From Hemicordylus capensis (Eukaryota > Chordata > Lepidosauria > Squamata > Cordylidae), in contig NC_069658.1 in assembly GCF_027244095.1 (NCBI RefSeq), positions 261,152,687 to 261,216,686 of the forward strand: 64,000 nucleotides of DNA. Reading direction: 5' to 3'. Position 1 is the first letter of the stretch; every line of letters begins with the position of its first letter. Position numbers and translations under genes: made by a program. Positions 45,250 through 57,305 of the stretch are shown here, one piece after another. The notes below the pieces were generated by a model that saw only the letters and a program-made list of their open reading frames with translations, was not told the origin of the DNA and did not search any database.

Positions 45250-46484
45250 TGACTCGTTTAATCAGGTAGCTTCTGACAAAACACAAGAGAAAAATCTTCA
45301 GTGCATTCCTTTTTGCTCAAGATTTTAAAAGCCCCGAGACCTGAAAAGTCCAGAGATGTGCAAAGTTACTTGGAAGTAAGTACAATGGAGTTCACCAAGT
45401 TCCAAATAAGCATGAATGGGATTGCAGCCTTAAGTATTCGTATTGCAACACTGGACAGTCATTCCAGTGTTCATCAGAAGTCATTCAGTTCATCAAATTC
45501 ACCAAAGAAGAGAAGCAGAAAGTATTTATAATGGCCACCAAAAGAGGTTAGAGAATGGCCTACAGAGGCCTGCTTCCTCTTCCTGCTGGAATGCCCACAA
45601 AGACATCCCAGCCCATCCTTGTAGTGCTAGTTGGTCATATAGTACTTGTTCTTTTGACATCACTCATTTTTTGAGTGCTGCTCTTTCACCTTACTTTATC
45701 CATAATAGTGAAGAATGTCAAAACAGAGTTGTCTTTGGAGGCCAAGTAGATGACAGACCTTCCAATACCAGCTTTGCTTCCCATGTAGTATAACTGGAAC
45801 ATCCAAGAGCAATGTGGGAAGCATAGGAGGGTCAGAATGAGCCCTGGCATGCCAACTCCTCCTGTATCTTTTTGCCAAGCAGGTCCCCCATTTCCTCATT
45901 TGCAGCTTGGTATGTTGAAGTATTTTTATATACTGCTTTCCAACATAGAGCAGTCTACAAAGAAGAAGATTCCCTGTTCCCAAAGGGTTCATAGTGTAAA
46001 ACAGTAGACAGCAGCAACAGATTCTGAAGGGATGCTGTGCTGGGACTGAAAAGAACCAGTTGCTCTCCCCTTGCTTTACAGAAAGGAAATCACCACTTTG
46101 AAAGGTGCCTCTTTGCCCATTTAACAGGGAACTGGCATTTGCTCTTCATCCCACTGTGCCAGTATCCCTTAATAGGGAAGCAAGTCCAAACAGACCCAAT
46201 TTTGTAGAAGGGTTTTCTAGGACAGACAATAATCTGATCAAAATGGCTCCCATTTGAGGAGGGATTAAAAAAAAAAAACAACCTACTAGCCAATGTGATG
46301 AGGAGAAGCAGTTCGAGGCAAAAATGGGGGAGAAAGAGGAGTCCTTATCCAATTCTCTGTTAATGGTCTTACCCCAACTGCTTCCAAGTGTTTTAAGGAT
46401 GTCTGGTACCATGCTCATCTGAAGACAGTCAATGACACCTCTGCCATCAATTATACTGTGATGGAAATAGTGATTTGGCCATCT
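45250..46484. other. No gene recognised
   Basis: Short frames, one A-rich run near 46268. No element ends seen. Confidence 0.35.
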
Positions 46485-46720
46485 AGAGCCAGCGTGGTGT
46501 AGTGGTTAGAGTGCTGGACTAGGACCAGGGAGACCCGAGTTCAAATCCCCATTCAGCCGTGAAACTAGCTGGGTGACTCTGGGCCAGTCACTTCTCTCTC
46601 AGCCTAACCTACTTCACAGGGTTGTTGTGAAAGAGAAACTCAAGTATGTAGTACACCGCTCTGGGCTCCTTGGAGGAAGACCAGGATATAAATGTAAATC
46701 ATCATCATCATCATCATCTC
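46485..46720 (+). repeat. Sauria-type SINE with ATC-repeat tail
   Basis: A full-length head (AGCGTGGTGTAGTGGTTAGA), GAGTTCAAATCCCC, the ACCTACTTCACAGGGTTG body, and then about seven ATC units. Confidence 0.9.
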
Positions 46721-46939
46721 CTGTTAAGGAGACTTGACATTTGCCAGTAAATATTTCAGGCTGACAACTTGACAATCCTGAAGTGGTTCCTTAATAACAC
46801 CCTACTGAAGTATTGCGAATAAGGAGATGCCCTGAGGAAATTTGTGTTTCCGTTCCCCTGCCTCATAGAAGAGGTTCGTGGGAAGATGACTGCTTCCCCT
46901 TCCCCTAGAAATATGTGGGAGTCGGTGAAAGAAACTACA

Positions 46940-47430
46940 GTCATTTCACAGCCGAGGTAGACCTAAGGTCTCTCCAGAGAGCAACAGACTACAGGACGAG
47001 AGCCACGACCTCACCCCCTGTGCGCACGCCGCTTCCCCTTCCCCCCAGCGTGCCTCTCTGGCGGGCACATGACGAGTGGAGAGGAGACCTCACGTGCAGG
47101 GCCGCCTCGAGGCATTGGCCAGATTGGCCTGGCCTCGACTAGAGCCACGACACGCCCACAGACGAGTCGACACGCCCCATTGCCCCCTCCTGCGCGAGAC
47201 ACCCTGCCTTCTTCTCCTCCAACCGTTAGCAGAGACGGGGACGGGGGCGGGGGCCGTTAATCGTGATTCCCCTGGAGTTGCTTTCTGGGCCTGCCCTGCC
47301 TTTTCCTGGCACCAGCTGCCGCCTCCTGATTGGCTCTCCTGGAGTTCCCTCCGTCCCCTGCGCTCCTCCCCCTCTCGGCGTTTGAATTGAGAGCATATTT
47401 AGAGGGAAAGTTGCCTGAGCTCCCAGAGTA
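46940..47430 (+). promoter_or_regulatory. CpG island promoter with probable non-coding first exon
   Basis: By eye there are roughly 35 CpGs in 420 bp, far above the surrounding sequence. It contains a GC box (GGGGGCGGGGG at 47243-47253), an inverted CCAAT box (ATTGG, 47329-47333) and GGCG directly followed by TTTGAA (47377-47386), which resembles a CDE/CHR cell-cycle element. A good donor, CCCAGA followed by GTAAGT, lies at 47427/47428, so a first exon ending at 47427 on the plus strand is likely. It has no convincing start codon frame. The gene's later exons were not identified, and a divergent minus-strand transcript cannot be excluded. Confidence 0.6.
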
Positions 47431-47630
47431 AGTCAACTGCAGGGGGAAGGAAAAAAAATTAAAAATTTATCTGGCTAGTTTTTAAGTCACCGTCTCTCTC
47501 TCTGTATGAACTTATGTGCATTAAGCCCGTCTTGTCTGGTCTGTTTGTTTCTTCCCTACCTACCTCACCCCATTTGGAACTATTGTATAGGGTTTATATA
47601 TATTTTTGTGTGTGAGAGAGAGAGATCCCC

Positions 47631-47672
47631 CCCGCCCCTTGCAACACATACACACACACACACACACACACA
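47631..47672. repeat. (CA)n microsatellite and GA-rich run
   Basis: About a dozen CA units; a GA run lies just upstream (47610-47622). It is in the presumed first intron of the CpG-island gene. Confidence 0.9.
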
Positions 47673-48157
47673 CTCCTTACCCACCCCCATGAGAGAGAGG
47701 TTTTAAAACTAAAACAAAAAAAATCATTTTCAGGTGCCAAGTGTAAGCCGAAACTATTCTAATACAAACTTGTAAGAGAAACCCTCCCCCACCCCAATTG
47801 CATACTTTCTTGTGAGGAAATTAATCACTAAAAAAGGTATTAAAAGCTTTAAAAATAAATAATGAGGGAAGCAAAATGCTCTAAAACAGAATTGATCTGT
47901 TTCTGTTTTTATTTGTTTCTGCATTTTGGTCGATTGTGTGCTTGTTTTTGAAGATAATATACTGCTTATAGCCTTAATCTGGGGGTGGGGTGGTGGTGTT
48001 TATATCTTTGCCTTATATTAAAATATTTACTTACTGCTTTCTTTAGTAACAAAGTTCTCAAAATGGCTTACATAGCAAAATACATGAGGAAATTGTTCTT
48101 TATCCCAATGTTTCTCCTTATAATATTTACTGTCTGTTTTATTTTGCTTTATGCTTG

Positions 48158-48418
48158 TAAAGGTAAAGTGTGCTATTGAGTTTGTGTCAACTCCTGGTGA
48201 CCACAGAGCTATGTGGTTGTCCTTGGTAGAATACAGGAACGATTTACCATGGCCTCCTCCCGTGCAGTATGAGATTATGCCTTTCAGCATCTTCCTATAT
48301 CGCTGCTGCCCAATATAGGTGTTTCCCATAGTCTAAGAAACATACCAGCGAGGATTCAAACTGGCAATCTCTGACTTGCTAGTTAAGTCATTTCCCTGCC
48401 GTGCCGTTAGGTGGCTTC
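48158..48418 (-). repeat. SINE family 2, near full length
   Basis: On the minus strand it runs from a CACCTAACGGCACGGCAGGG head through the B-box region and GATGCTGAAAGGCATAATC to a CACTTTACCTTTAC tail. It is flanked by ATGCTTGTA at 48151-48159 and 48421-48429. Confidence 0.9.
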
Positions 48419-48427
48419 TTATGCTTG

Positions 48428-48615
48428 TAGGGTAACGTGCTGTCAAGTTGATTTCGATTCCTGACACCCACAGAGCCCTGTGGTTTTCTTTGGTAGAATA
48501 CAGGAGAAGTTTGCCTTTGCCTCCTCCCACGTAGTATGAGATGATGCCTTTCAGCATCTTCCTATATTGCTGCTGCCCAATATAGTGCCAGCAGGGATTT
48601 AAACCTGCAACCTTC
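48428..48615 (-). repeat. SINE family 2, second insertion at the same site
   Basis: Same orientation and family as its neighbour, with ATGCTTGTA at 48421-48429 and again at 48644-48652. The 5' head is reduced. Confidence 0.85.
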
Positions 48616-49193
48616 TGCTTGTTGACTAACTAGTTTTTATCCGATGCTTGTAACAGTATATAAATAACACATACTGTGTCTTTTATAAGCTTGTAGTGGA
48701 CTAACATATCCCAGCTTCTTGAAAGTAGCCTCACAAATTGCTTAAATAAACATTAAACTTTTCCCCCTCCTCCATCAGCAAAAGCACATCTTTTTAATAC
48801 ACTTTCTTCAAAATCAGGCTTTGCGAATCAGATCACAGGAAAGTCCCTTTAAAAGCTCTCTTGGCCTTGTAATGCTTATCTGTAAATCCTAAGAAATGGG
48901 GATAGTTGCATGCATGTCATTCTATTGTCCTGTTTGAAATCAGATTGGTGAACATATAAACCTAAATTGATAGCAGACTTGTAGCTTTTCCTTCTGCTTG
49001 ACATATACTGTAATCACTTTGAACTGTAAACCAAGGCCTATCTATCATTGTTTCAGTACAGGAGAGATTTACTCAAAATTCAAGTCCATGTTCAGTTTTC
49101 TGGCAGAGTATCTACACTTGTACTTTACCATTCTTTCTAGTGCAAGCTGCCATATGAAAACATGTGAGAAACCGCTCAGAAGTATGCATGGAG

Positions 49194-49486
49194 TTAGGAA
49201 CATAGAAAGCTGCCATATGCTGAGTCAGACCATTTGTCTATCTAGCTCAGTATTGTCTTCACAGACTGGCAGCAATTTGTCCAAGGAATCTCTCTCAGTC
49301 CTATCTTGGAGAAGCCAGGGAGGGAACTTGGAACCTTCAGCTCTTCCCAGAGCGGCTCCATCCCCTGAGGAATATCTGACAGTGCTCACACTACTAGTCT
49401 CCCATTCATATAAAACCAGGGGGGATCCTGTTTTGCTAAGGGTATAAGTCATGCTTGCTACCACAAGACCAGCTCTCCTCTCCCAT
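49194..49486 (-). repeat. SINE with 5S rRNA-like head
   Basis: The minus strand carries CTTAGCAAAACAGGATC, CCCTGGTTTTATATGAATGG and GAGACTAG, matching the 5S rRNA internal promoter region. The shared SINE body and the tail ATGGCAGCTTTCTATGTTCC follow. Confidence 0.7.
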
Positions 49487-49489
49487 TAT

Positions 49490-50560
49490 TTTCAGTGCTT
49501 CTCATTTCTTATGTCTGGAAGTGTAGGGCTAAATCTAGCCATGGGTCATTTTGTTGTCCTTTGTGTACATATTTTGCCAGCCCTCAAAATTCAATTCCTT
49601 TCTTACTTCTCATGTGGTATCCAGAGTCCTTGGAGCAACTTTGATAAGTTTCTGACCCCCTTTCTGAGGTGTGGTAGCTCTAAATTATAACTTCAAGACT
49701 GTTTGCTTGGAATAAACAGCTTGTGTATATGTATGTGGCTGCGGGGAGTGCACAGATAGGGAAAGGAACATTGCTAGGTTTGTTTGTACGCATATATCAG
49801 GTCACAGTAGTAGGCATATATGTTAAAAATGTTTCTGAGCTAGGGGCATATGCTTGCGCAAGTAAGTGTCTGAAAGTGTATGCATATATAAAGGGAGTGT
49901 AATCTTCTATGCGTAGAATGGAAAGAAAGGGCATTCTAAGAATCTTGTTCTCATCATGTCCTTACAGGTTTTCTACAACAAATATTTGGGGGGTGGGGAG
50001 AGAAAGAAGACAGGGAGCAAGGGGGCCCACCTTCCCTTTTTGTCCCTAGGCCCACTCCAACCTTGATCTTGCATTAGCTACCACAGCTCATCATCCACCT
50101 GCTTGTAATATGCCCTTAAAATTCACCCAGATAAAAGCTGAAAGAAATGTATGTAAAGTGACTACTCTCAGATCCATGTAATCCATGTCCTTCAGTTCTG
50201 GGGGACAGGGGTGGGGGAGACAACCACCGAGAAGGACGTAAGAAACATTTGTGTTTAAACTTCACCAAGCATCTATGAGTTCTTGAAGATTTATAATTTC
50301 TATTTTTATTGTGGCGAGCGGGGAGGGAGAAAGAGAAGGAATAAGGTATTGGATGAAGCACAGCAGGATCAGTAGCCCAATCGAGGCAGTATGCATGATC
50401 TAACAAGGAGGGTTGCAAGGGTGTTGAACAGGGACTGGGGTGGCCGCTGTGCTATCCCTAGTAGCAGCAATGGCAGAAGGTAAATGCCTGGCTTTTCTGG
50501 AGCACAGCACTTGGCCAGCAGCTCCCAAACCACCACCCCACTCACGCACACGCACACACA
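49490..50560. other. No gene recognised
   Basis: No element or exon was identified. It may be intronic to the CpG-island gene. Confidence 0.35.
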
Positions 50561-50566
50561 GTATAT

Positions 50567-50715
50567 GTACAACGAATATTTATATACCACTTTTCAGTTC
50601 CTAAAAATCACTTTGGGAACTTTTTTTGAAAAGCATGTATGTATGTATTTGTTTATTTCAGCCCAAGGCCAGCATAGAAAAGCAGTATATAAATATTCAT
50701 CGTATTTGTATGTAG
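50567..50715. repeat. Repeat tails in opposite orientations
   Basis: CAACGAATATTTATATACCA (reverse tail) and AGCAGTATATAAATATTCAT (forward tail) belong to the same family as the tail at 14475. Confidence 0.5.
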
Positions 50716-51186
50716 TACACAGACGGATCTGTTGTAGGAGCAGCGGCAGCATCGTGAGGGGGTGGGGCTTGATGATGTCAGATACAGGGGCGGGGCTTGT
50801 CTTTGTCTTGTCCATTTTCCAGAACAATTAAACACTGTTTGTCCTTGTAACCCTGCCTGCATCCTGGAATCAGTGACCAAAATCTGAAGGGACTAATCAA
50901 CGTTCATCAACTCCTATGCTCTATCTTATTCCTTAGCCTCTTAAACTGCAGACTTGCTGGCTTTGCCACCATGCCCAGCTTCCCACCCCACAACTCCTTT
51001 TTTTTTTTTTGGAGGGGGGGTTGTTATCCAGTGATGAAATGTTCTGGAGAATTCTAAATCTTGCCATTTATAACTTTGTTTTGGTTGGTCTTAATCAAGT
51101 TAATACACTGCTTTAGCTTTTAGCAGTAGAGGTCTGTATGGGGGGGAGGGTAGTATATGAGCTGCAAGTGCAGCTCATTCCCACTC

Positions 51187-51325
51187 TCATCACCCCAGCC
51201 AACTTGCTCTGCCTCATTTAGCCCACTGTGTCATTAACCCCAGGTGCCCAGACTGCTTATTCACCCAGTTCTCCAATGCAGCAGTGGGCTAAATGAGGCA
51301 GAGCAAGGCAGCCGGGATGGGGAGA
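51187..51325. repeat. Inverted repeat, about 43-bp arms
   Basis: CTTGCTCTGCCTCATTTAGC and CCACTG pair with CAGTGGGCTAAATGAGGCAG and AGCAAG around a loop of about 50 nt. Confidence 0.65.
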
Positions 51326-51333
51326 GGAGAGTG

Positions 51334-51490
51334 AACATAAGAACAGCTCTGCTGGATCGGGCCCAAGGCCCATCTAGTCCAGCATGCCCTCTCTCCCGCT
51401 GTTACTCCACTGCAACTGGTACTCAGAGGCATCCTGCCTTTGAGGCTAGAGGTGGCCCTCTGACTAGTAGCTGTTGATAGACCTGTGGCT
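51334..51490 (-). mobile_element. CR1/L2-like LINE 3' end
   Basis: ACATAAGAACAGCTCTGCTG, GCCCAAGGCCCATCTAGTCC and a worn GAGGCATCCTGCC block. Confidence 0.7.
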
Positions 51491-52155
51491 CATTCACCAC
51501 TACTCTATTCCCCACTCATATAGGCCATTCATTTTCCAAAAATGAGTGAGTGAGTGTGTGTGTAGAAATCCCATAAACTGATTGCCATAGCTTGACAGCT
51601 ATGTAACTGCAAACAATAATTCTTCTTCCTTCCCGGTTTCTGGCATCAGGATTTTTCCAGCATCAGGAATTTTCCTTCCTTGTTTGTTTGTATGTTACAT
51701 AATTGTGATATTCTGAAATTGCACAAGTGTACACTTAGCACAATTAATTGAGAGGCAGATCCAGGCAACTAATGTGAGAGGCAGATCCAGGAAGATGGAC
51801 ACACAAACCCGTTCCATACATCTTGAAAGATGAACCAGTTAGCCCAGATATTCCTTTGCATAGTGACAGGAGGGAACACAGATTGTTTGCATGGTGTCGG
51901 GGTGGGGGGGATGCATAAGCTGGATACTGAAGGTACTGGTCAACTCCAGTTCTACAGGTGTTTCTTGGAAAATCCACATGGGTTTTCAACATGTACTTGC
52001 TGTTACTAAGCACAGCAATTCCCAAGTCATCTTTCATCACAGTATTTTGACATAGTTATAACATAGTCATAAACTTCCTAGTTTATTGGAATTCATTCTT
52101 TCATTATTTCAGTGGCACATGGTCAAGCAAGCGTGCTTGACTCCCCCCACTTTTC

Positions 52156-52174
52156 TTCCTTCCTTCCTTTCTTC

Positions 52175-52217
<43 letters not shown>

Positions 52218-52220
52218 TTT
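52156..52220. repeat. (CTTT)n microsatellite
   Basis: About 15 units of CTTT/CTTC. Confidence 0.95.
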
Positions 52221-54677
52221 GCAATATATGTACATTTGTTGCACACGGTCTGTAGGGTCTTCCCTCATTACAATTACCTTGATGGATCAGATAATACGCC
52301 CAACAAGTAGCCCAGCATTCCGTTTCCAACAGTGGAAAGCTAGATGTCCCTGGGAACAGAGTTGGTCTCATAATGGGGCAAACTGAGACAGTCACCTCAG
52401 GTGGTGGATTATCAGGGGGCAGCAGTAGCTGCAGTCACCAAGATCCCATCTGCCCCCACCTGGCTCAGTAGCAGCATGTTTCTAATATAGATAAGTCCAT
52501 ACAATCTGTTATAGGAGATGTCATGCTGTTGTCATAGAAAAACCACAAATACTGTGAAATGGCTAAAATGCACTATTGCCACAATTTCAGTATTAGTGCA
52601 GAAAAGCCCTAAAATGTTTTTCAGCCTTAACTTCTCAGCACCACTTCAGACTGCATTTCTGTACTGGTCGAGGTCAATAATAAAGCTTAAATAAGCACCT
52701 CTTCAGGTGTTTATCACAGAAGGAAGTGATGACTCCTGAACTAGTTTATATGCAGGCAAAAGGCCCTAGTGTGTCTAACTATGCTGGTTCAACAGGTATG
52801 GGGGAAAGTGGAGAGGAGTCAAGCAACAGGGGTGTGTTTAGAAAACTGGATTATTTCTTCCAGTTACCACCTTGCAGTCACAGATCATTCTATGTTGCTA
52901 GAGTCATCTGTGTCAAGCGGACAGCAAATTGGTGTTAAGCTCTTTGGCTCTTTTCCAGCCCAGTATATCAACCAACACACAACTTCATCACTCACCACTT
53001 CCACCCAAACCAGAGTTGTATTATGAAAGTTTGCATCTCCATGCACATTTCTGACTAAGAAAGCAGGAAAGAATAAGGGATAACACCAAATTGCAACACA
53101 AAACACAGATGAGCAAAGAAAAGGGCAGGACTCAAACTAATCCTTGAAAGTATCTCTCTGTTTGAAAGTCAAGTATTTATGATTTGTTCTAGCACATTTG
53201 CATTTGTTTCAATAGATAAATGGCACATGAGAAGGACATAAGAACAGGCCTGCTGGATCAGGCACAAGACCTATCTAGTCCTGCATCCTATTTCACACGG
53301 CCCACCAGATGCCTTTGGGGAGCCCACAAGCAAGAGGTATATGCATGCCCTCTCTCCTCCGGTTGCTCCCCTGCAACTGTTATTCAGAGGCATCATGCCT
53401 CCAAGGCTGGAGGTGGCCCACAGCCACCAGCCATTGATAGACTGGTCCTCCATGAATTGTCTAATGCCCTTTTAAAGCCACCCAAGCTGTTGACCATCAC
53501 CACATCCCATGGCAAAGAATTCCATAGATTAACTATGCACTGTGTGAAAAAATACTTCCTTTTGTTGATCCTAAATTTCCCAACCTTTAGTTTCATGGGG
53601 TAAGTCCCAGTTCTAGTGTTGTGAGAGCGGGAGAAAAAATTATCCCTGTCCACCCTCTCCACTCCATATATAATTTTATACACCTTGATCATGTCTCCCT
53701 TTAGTTGCCTCTTTTCCAAGGTAAAGAGCAGCAGATGCTGTAGTCTAGCCTCATAATGAAAGGTGCTCCACGCCCCTGATCATCTTGGTTACTCTCTTCC
53801 ACACCTTTTCCAGTTCTACAATATCCTTCTTAAGATACAGCGACCAAAGCTGTACACAGTACTCCAGATGTGGCCTCACCATAGATTTGTATAAGGGCAT
53901 TATAATATTAGCAGTTTTGTTTTCATTCTTCTTCCTAATGTTTTCTAGCATGGAATTGGCCTTTTTCACAGCTGCCATGCACTGAGAAGACACTTTCAAT
54001 GAGCTGTCCACCACAACCCCAAGATCTATCTCCTGATCAGTCACCGACAGCTCAGATCCCATCAGCGTATATGTGAAGTTGGGGTTTTTGCCCCAATATG
54101 CATCACTTTACACTTGATTACATTGAACCGCATTTACCATTTTGTCACCCACTCCTCCAGTTTGGAGAGATCTTTTTGGAGTTCCTCACAATTTGTTGTA
54201 GATTTCACTACCCTAAATGGTTTAGTGTCATCTGCAAATTTGGCCACTTCACTGCTTAACCCAATTTCTGGATCATTTATGAAGAAGTTAAAGAGCACTG
54301 ATTCCTGGGGGATTCCACTTCCTACCTACCTCCATTGAGAAAACTGCCCATTTATTCCTACCCTCTTTTTCCTGTCCTTCAACCAGTTATCGATCCACAC
54401 ATGAACCTGTCCCCTTATCCCATGACTGCTAAGTTTACTCAAGAGCCTTTGGTTGGGAACTTTTGTCAAAAGCTTTTTGGAAGTCCAAGTATACTATGTC
54501 AACCAGATCACCTTTATCCACATGCCTGTTGACATTCTCAGAGAGCCCCAAAAGGTTAGTGGCAAGACTTCCCCTTGTAGAAGCCATGCTGGTTCTCCTT
54601 CAGCAAGGCCTTTTCTTCTATATGCTTAACAATTTTGTCCTTAAGTATGCTTTCAATCAATTTACCCAACACTGAAG

Positions 54678-55205
54678 TTAAGCTACCAGCCTGTAATTTT
54701 CCGGATCCCCCCTGGATCTCTTTTTGAAAATTGGAGTCACATTGGCTACTTTCCAGTCCTTTGGTACAGAGCCTGATTGTAGGGACAAGTTACATATTTT
54801 TGCTAGGAGATCAGCAATTTCACATTTCAGTTCCTTCAGAACTCTTGGGTGGATGCCATTTGGCCCTGGCGATTTGTTAATTTTTAGTTTTTCAAGACAG
54901 TTTAAAACATCTTCCCTTGTCACCTCAAATTGTCCCAGTTCTTCAGTCACTAAACCTGAAAAGCTCAATTCTGGAGAGGGTATATGGCCAGTATCATCCA
55001 CCATAACGATAGATGCAAAGAATTCATTCCGCTTCACTGCAATCTCCTTATCCTCCTTAATAATCCCTTTCATGCCACCATCAACTAAGGGGCCAATCAC
55101 CTCCCTGACAGGTTTTCTACTTCTGATATATTTAAAGAAGGTTTTGTTATTCCCTTTGACACTTCTAGCTATAGGCTCCTCATACTCTCTTTTTGCATCC
55201 CTCAT
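54678..55205 (-). pseudogene. LINE reverse transcriptase, N-terminal part
   Basis: A 175-codon open frame with EEPIARSVKGNNKTFFKYIR, then EVTREDVLNCLEKLKINKSP and SGSVPKDWKVANVTPIFKK, is the canonical start of a CR1/L2-clade RT domain. It continues out of frame to the RT core at about 54240. Confidence 0.85.
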
Positions 55206-55560
55206 TGTCTCCTTGCATTTCTTTTACCAGAATTTATGTTCCTTTCTGTGCTCTTTATTTGGGCAGGACTTCCATTTTCTGAAGGAAGTCTTCTTCCCTT
55301 TTATAGCTTCTCTGACTCTACTTTTAGCCACGCTGGCTTCCTCCTGAACTTGGTGGTACCTTTCCTCCTCCCTGATATACGTTCCAACTGAGCTTCTAGT
55401 ATTGTGGTTTGAAACAAGCTCCATGCTTTCTGGAGTGATTTGACCCTCCTGATTTTCCCTTTCAACTTCCTTTTTACCAGTCCCTTCATTTTTGAGAAGT
55501 TTCCTCTTCTGAAGTCCAATGCATCTGTATTGGACTTCCTTGACAATTCTCAGCTTGCAG

Positions 55561-55790
55561 AGAGCCAGTGTGGTGTCGTGGTTAGAGTGCTGGACTAGGA
55601 CCGGGGAGACCCGAGTTCAAATCCCCATTCAGCCATGATACTAGCTGGGTGACTCTGGGCCGGTCACTTCTCTCTCAGCCTAACCTACTTCACAGGGTTG
55701 TTGTGAGGAGAAACTTAAGTATGTAGTACACCGCTCTGGGCTCCTTGGAGGAAAAGCGGGATATAAATGTAATACATACATACATACATA
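55561..55790 (+). repeat. Sauria-type SINE inserted in the LINE
   Basis: A full-length head, body and GGGATATAAATG end, then an ACAT microsatellite (55772-55790). It is opposite in orientation to the LINE. Its 3' half is copied again at 56097-56206 as part of the tandem duplication. Confidence 0.9.
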
Positions 55791-56512
55791 GATGCTGAAC
55801 TGGATCACACTATGTTCACTGCTACCCAATAGTTCTGCAACTCTGACATCTCGCACCAGGTCCTGGGCACAATTCAGGATTAAATCCAAGGTTGCCATCT
55901 TTCTGCTTGGTTCCACAACTAACGGTTCTAAGGCACAGTCATTTAGCATGTCTAGAAATTTGGCCTCTCTTTCATTACCTGAATGCAGGGTGGATAAAAA
56001 TCAATGATTTTTTTTAAAAAAATCAAAAAAATCAGATTTTTTTGATTTAAATCAGATTTTTTAAAATAAAATGCTTTTTGAGGAAAATATATTACCTAAC
56101 CTACTTCACAGGGTTGCTGTGAGGAGAAACTTAAGTATGTAGTACACCGCTCTGGGCTCCTTGGAGGAAGAGCGGGATATAAATGTAATACATACATACA
56201 TACATAGATGCTGAACTGGATCACACTATGTTCACTGCTACCCAATAGTTCTGCAACTCTGACATCTCGCACCAGGTCCTGGGCACAATTCAGGATTAAA
56301 TCCAAGGTTGCCATCTTTCTGCTTGGTTCCACAACTAACGGTTCTAAGGCACAGTCATTTAGCATGTCTAGAAATTTGGCCTCTCTTTCATTACCTGAAT
56401 GCAGGGTGGATAAAAATCAATGATTTTTTTTAAAAAAATCAAAAAAATCAGATTTTTTTGATTTAAATCAGATTTTTTAAAATAAAATGCTTTTTGAGGA
56501 AAATATATTACC
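55681..56512. repeat. Tandem duplication, two 416-bp copies
   Basis: Copy 1 is 55681-56096 and copy 2 is 56097-56512. Each holds the SINE 3' half, the ACAT repeat, about 190 bp of LINE endonuclease and the first 111 bp of the hAT transposon. I count about two differences (GTTGTTGTG against GTTGCTGTG; GGAAAAGCGG against GGAAGAGCGG). The junction has a short CC/TAACC microhomology. Confidence 0.9.
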
Positions 56513-57103
56513 ATCCAAAGGTTATTCCATCATGAAATAAAGATTAGTTTTTTAATTATGTAGAATAAGGCTGTATATGTTTAATTTTTTTGGTAAATAA
56601 ATTCCATTAATCCATTCACAATGTCATGCTCTTCCAGAGGTTTTTGTAAGATTATTGGGCAGTTTCTCTGCCTACAAGATATTATCACAGATGCTTGGTT
56701 TACTTTTGCAGTTCTCAAAACTGAATTTGACTCAGCAGAGATCACATGCCTCTTCTTCACAGCAAAAATGTTATGACATGAACAGAGTTGAGAAAAAGAC
56801 CTTAATCCTATTGTTCTACAAACCTATGAATACAGAATCAATGCCTTCAGTGCTAAGTTTCAAGAAGTTCAGTGAAATAGAATAGAAACAATATTTTTCT
56901 GATTGTTTGGAGTGGAATAGATCTGCACAAGAAGAAAGTGAAACTAAGTGTGAGGAGGGGGGGCAAGCAGACAAGCAGTACAAAATGAAAGTGAAACTTT
57001 CTGAGCACAATACTGCATAGCCACAGACAGACAAGTCTTTGGATCTTTTTGTGTGTATGACCTGAGGTTTATCACATTCTTTCCTTGGAGGAAAAAACCT
57101 ATA

Positions 57104-57305
57104 ATGGCAGCAGGCCGTAAAAGAGACCCAGTTTGGCAATGTTTTAATGAAGTTCCTTTACCTATCGGTAAGGCAGGCATGCGTGCAAAATGCAAACACT
57201 GCAACAAAGAAATGCAAGGCCTGGTGGCCTGAATGAGGCAACATCATGAGAAGTGCTGTGATGAAGATGACCAAAGAAACACATTTGAACAGGCAGGATC
57301 TTCAG
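57104..57305 (+). CDS. hAT transposase exon 1 (BED zinc finger)
   Basis: ATG at 57104 begins MAAGRKRDPVWQCFNEVPLP. The finger has CKHC and HHEKC as its metal-binding pairs. One in-frame TGA (about 57230) lies within the finger. The exon ends TCTTCAG followed by GTTGGTAAA at 57305, phase 1. The acceptor TTTTTTGTTTAG at 57518 opens exon 2 with the two bases needed. Confidence 0.75.

Noticed and set aside
47069-47390. Overlapping frames of 60-104 codons in the CpG island
   Set aside because: Open frames are expected in CpG-rich DNA. Arg/Pro-rich products without family signature; better explained as promoter and 5' UTR.
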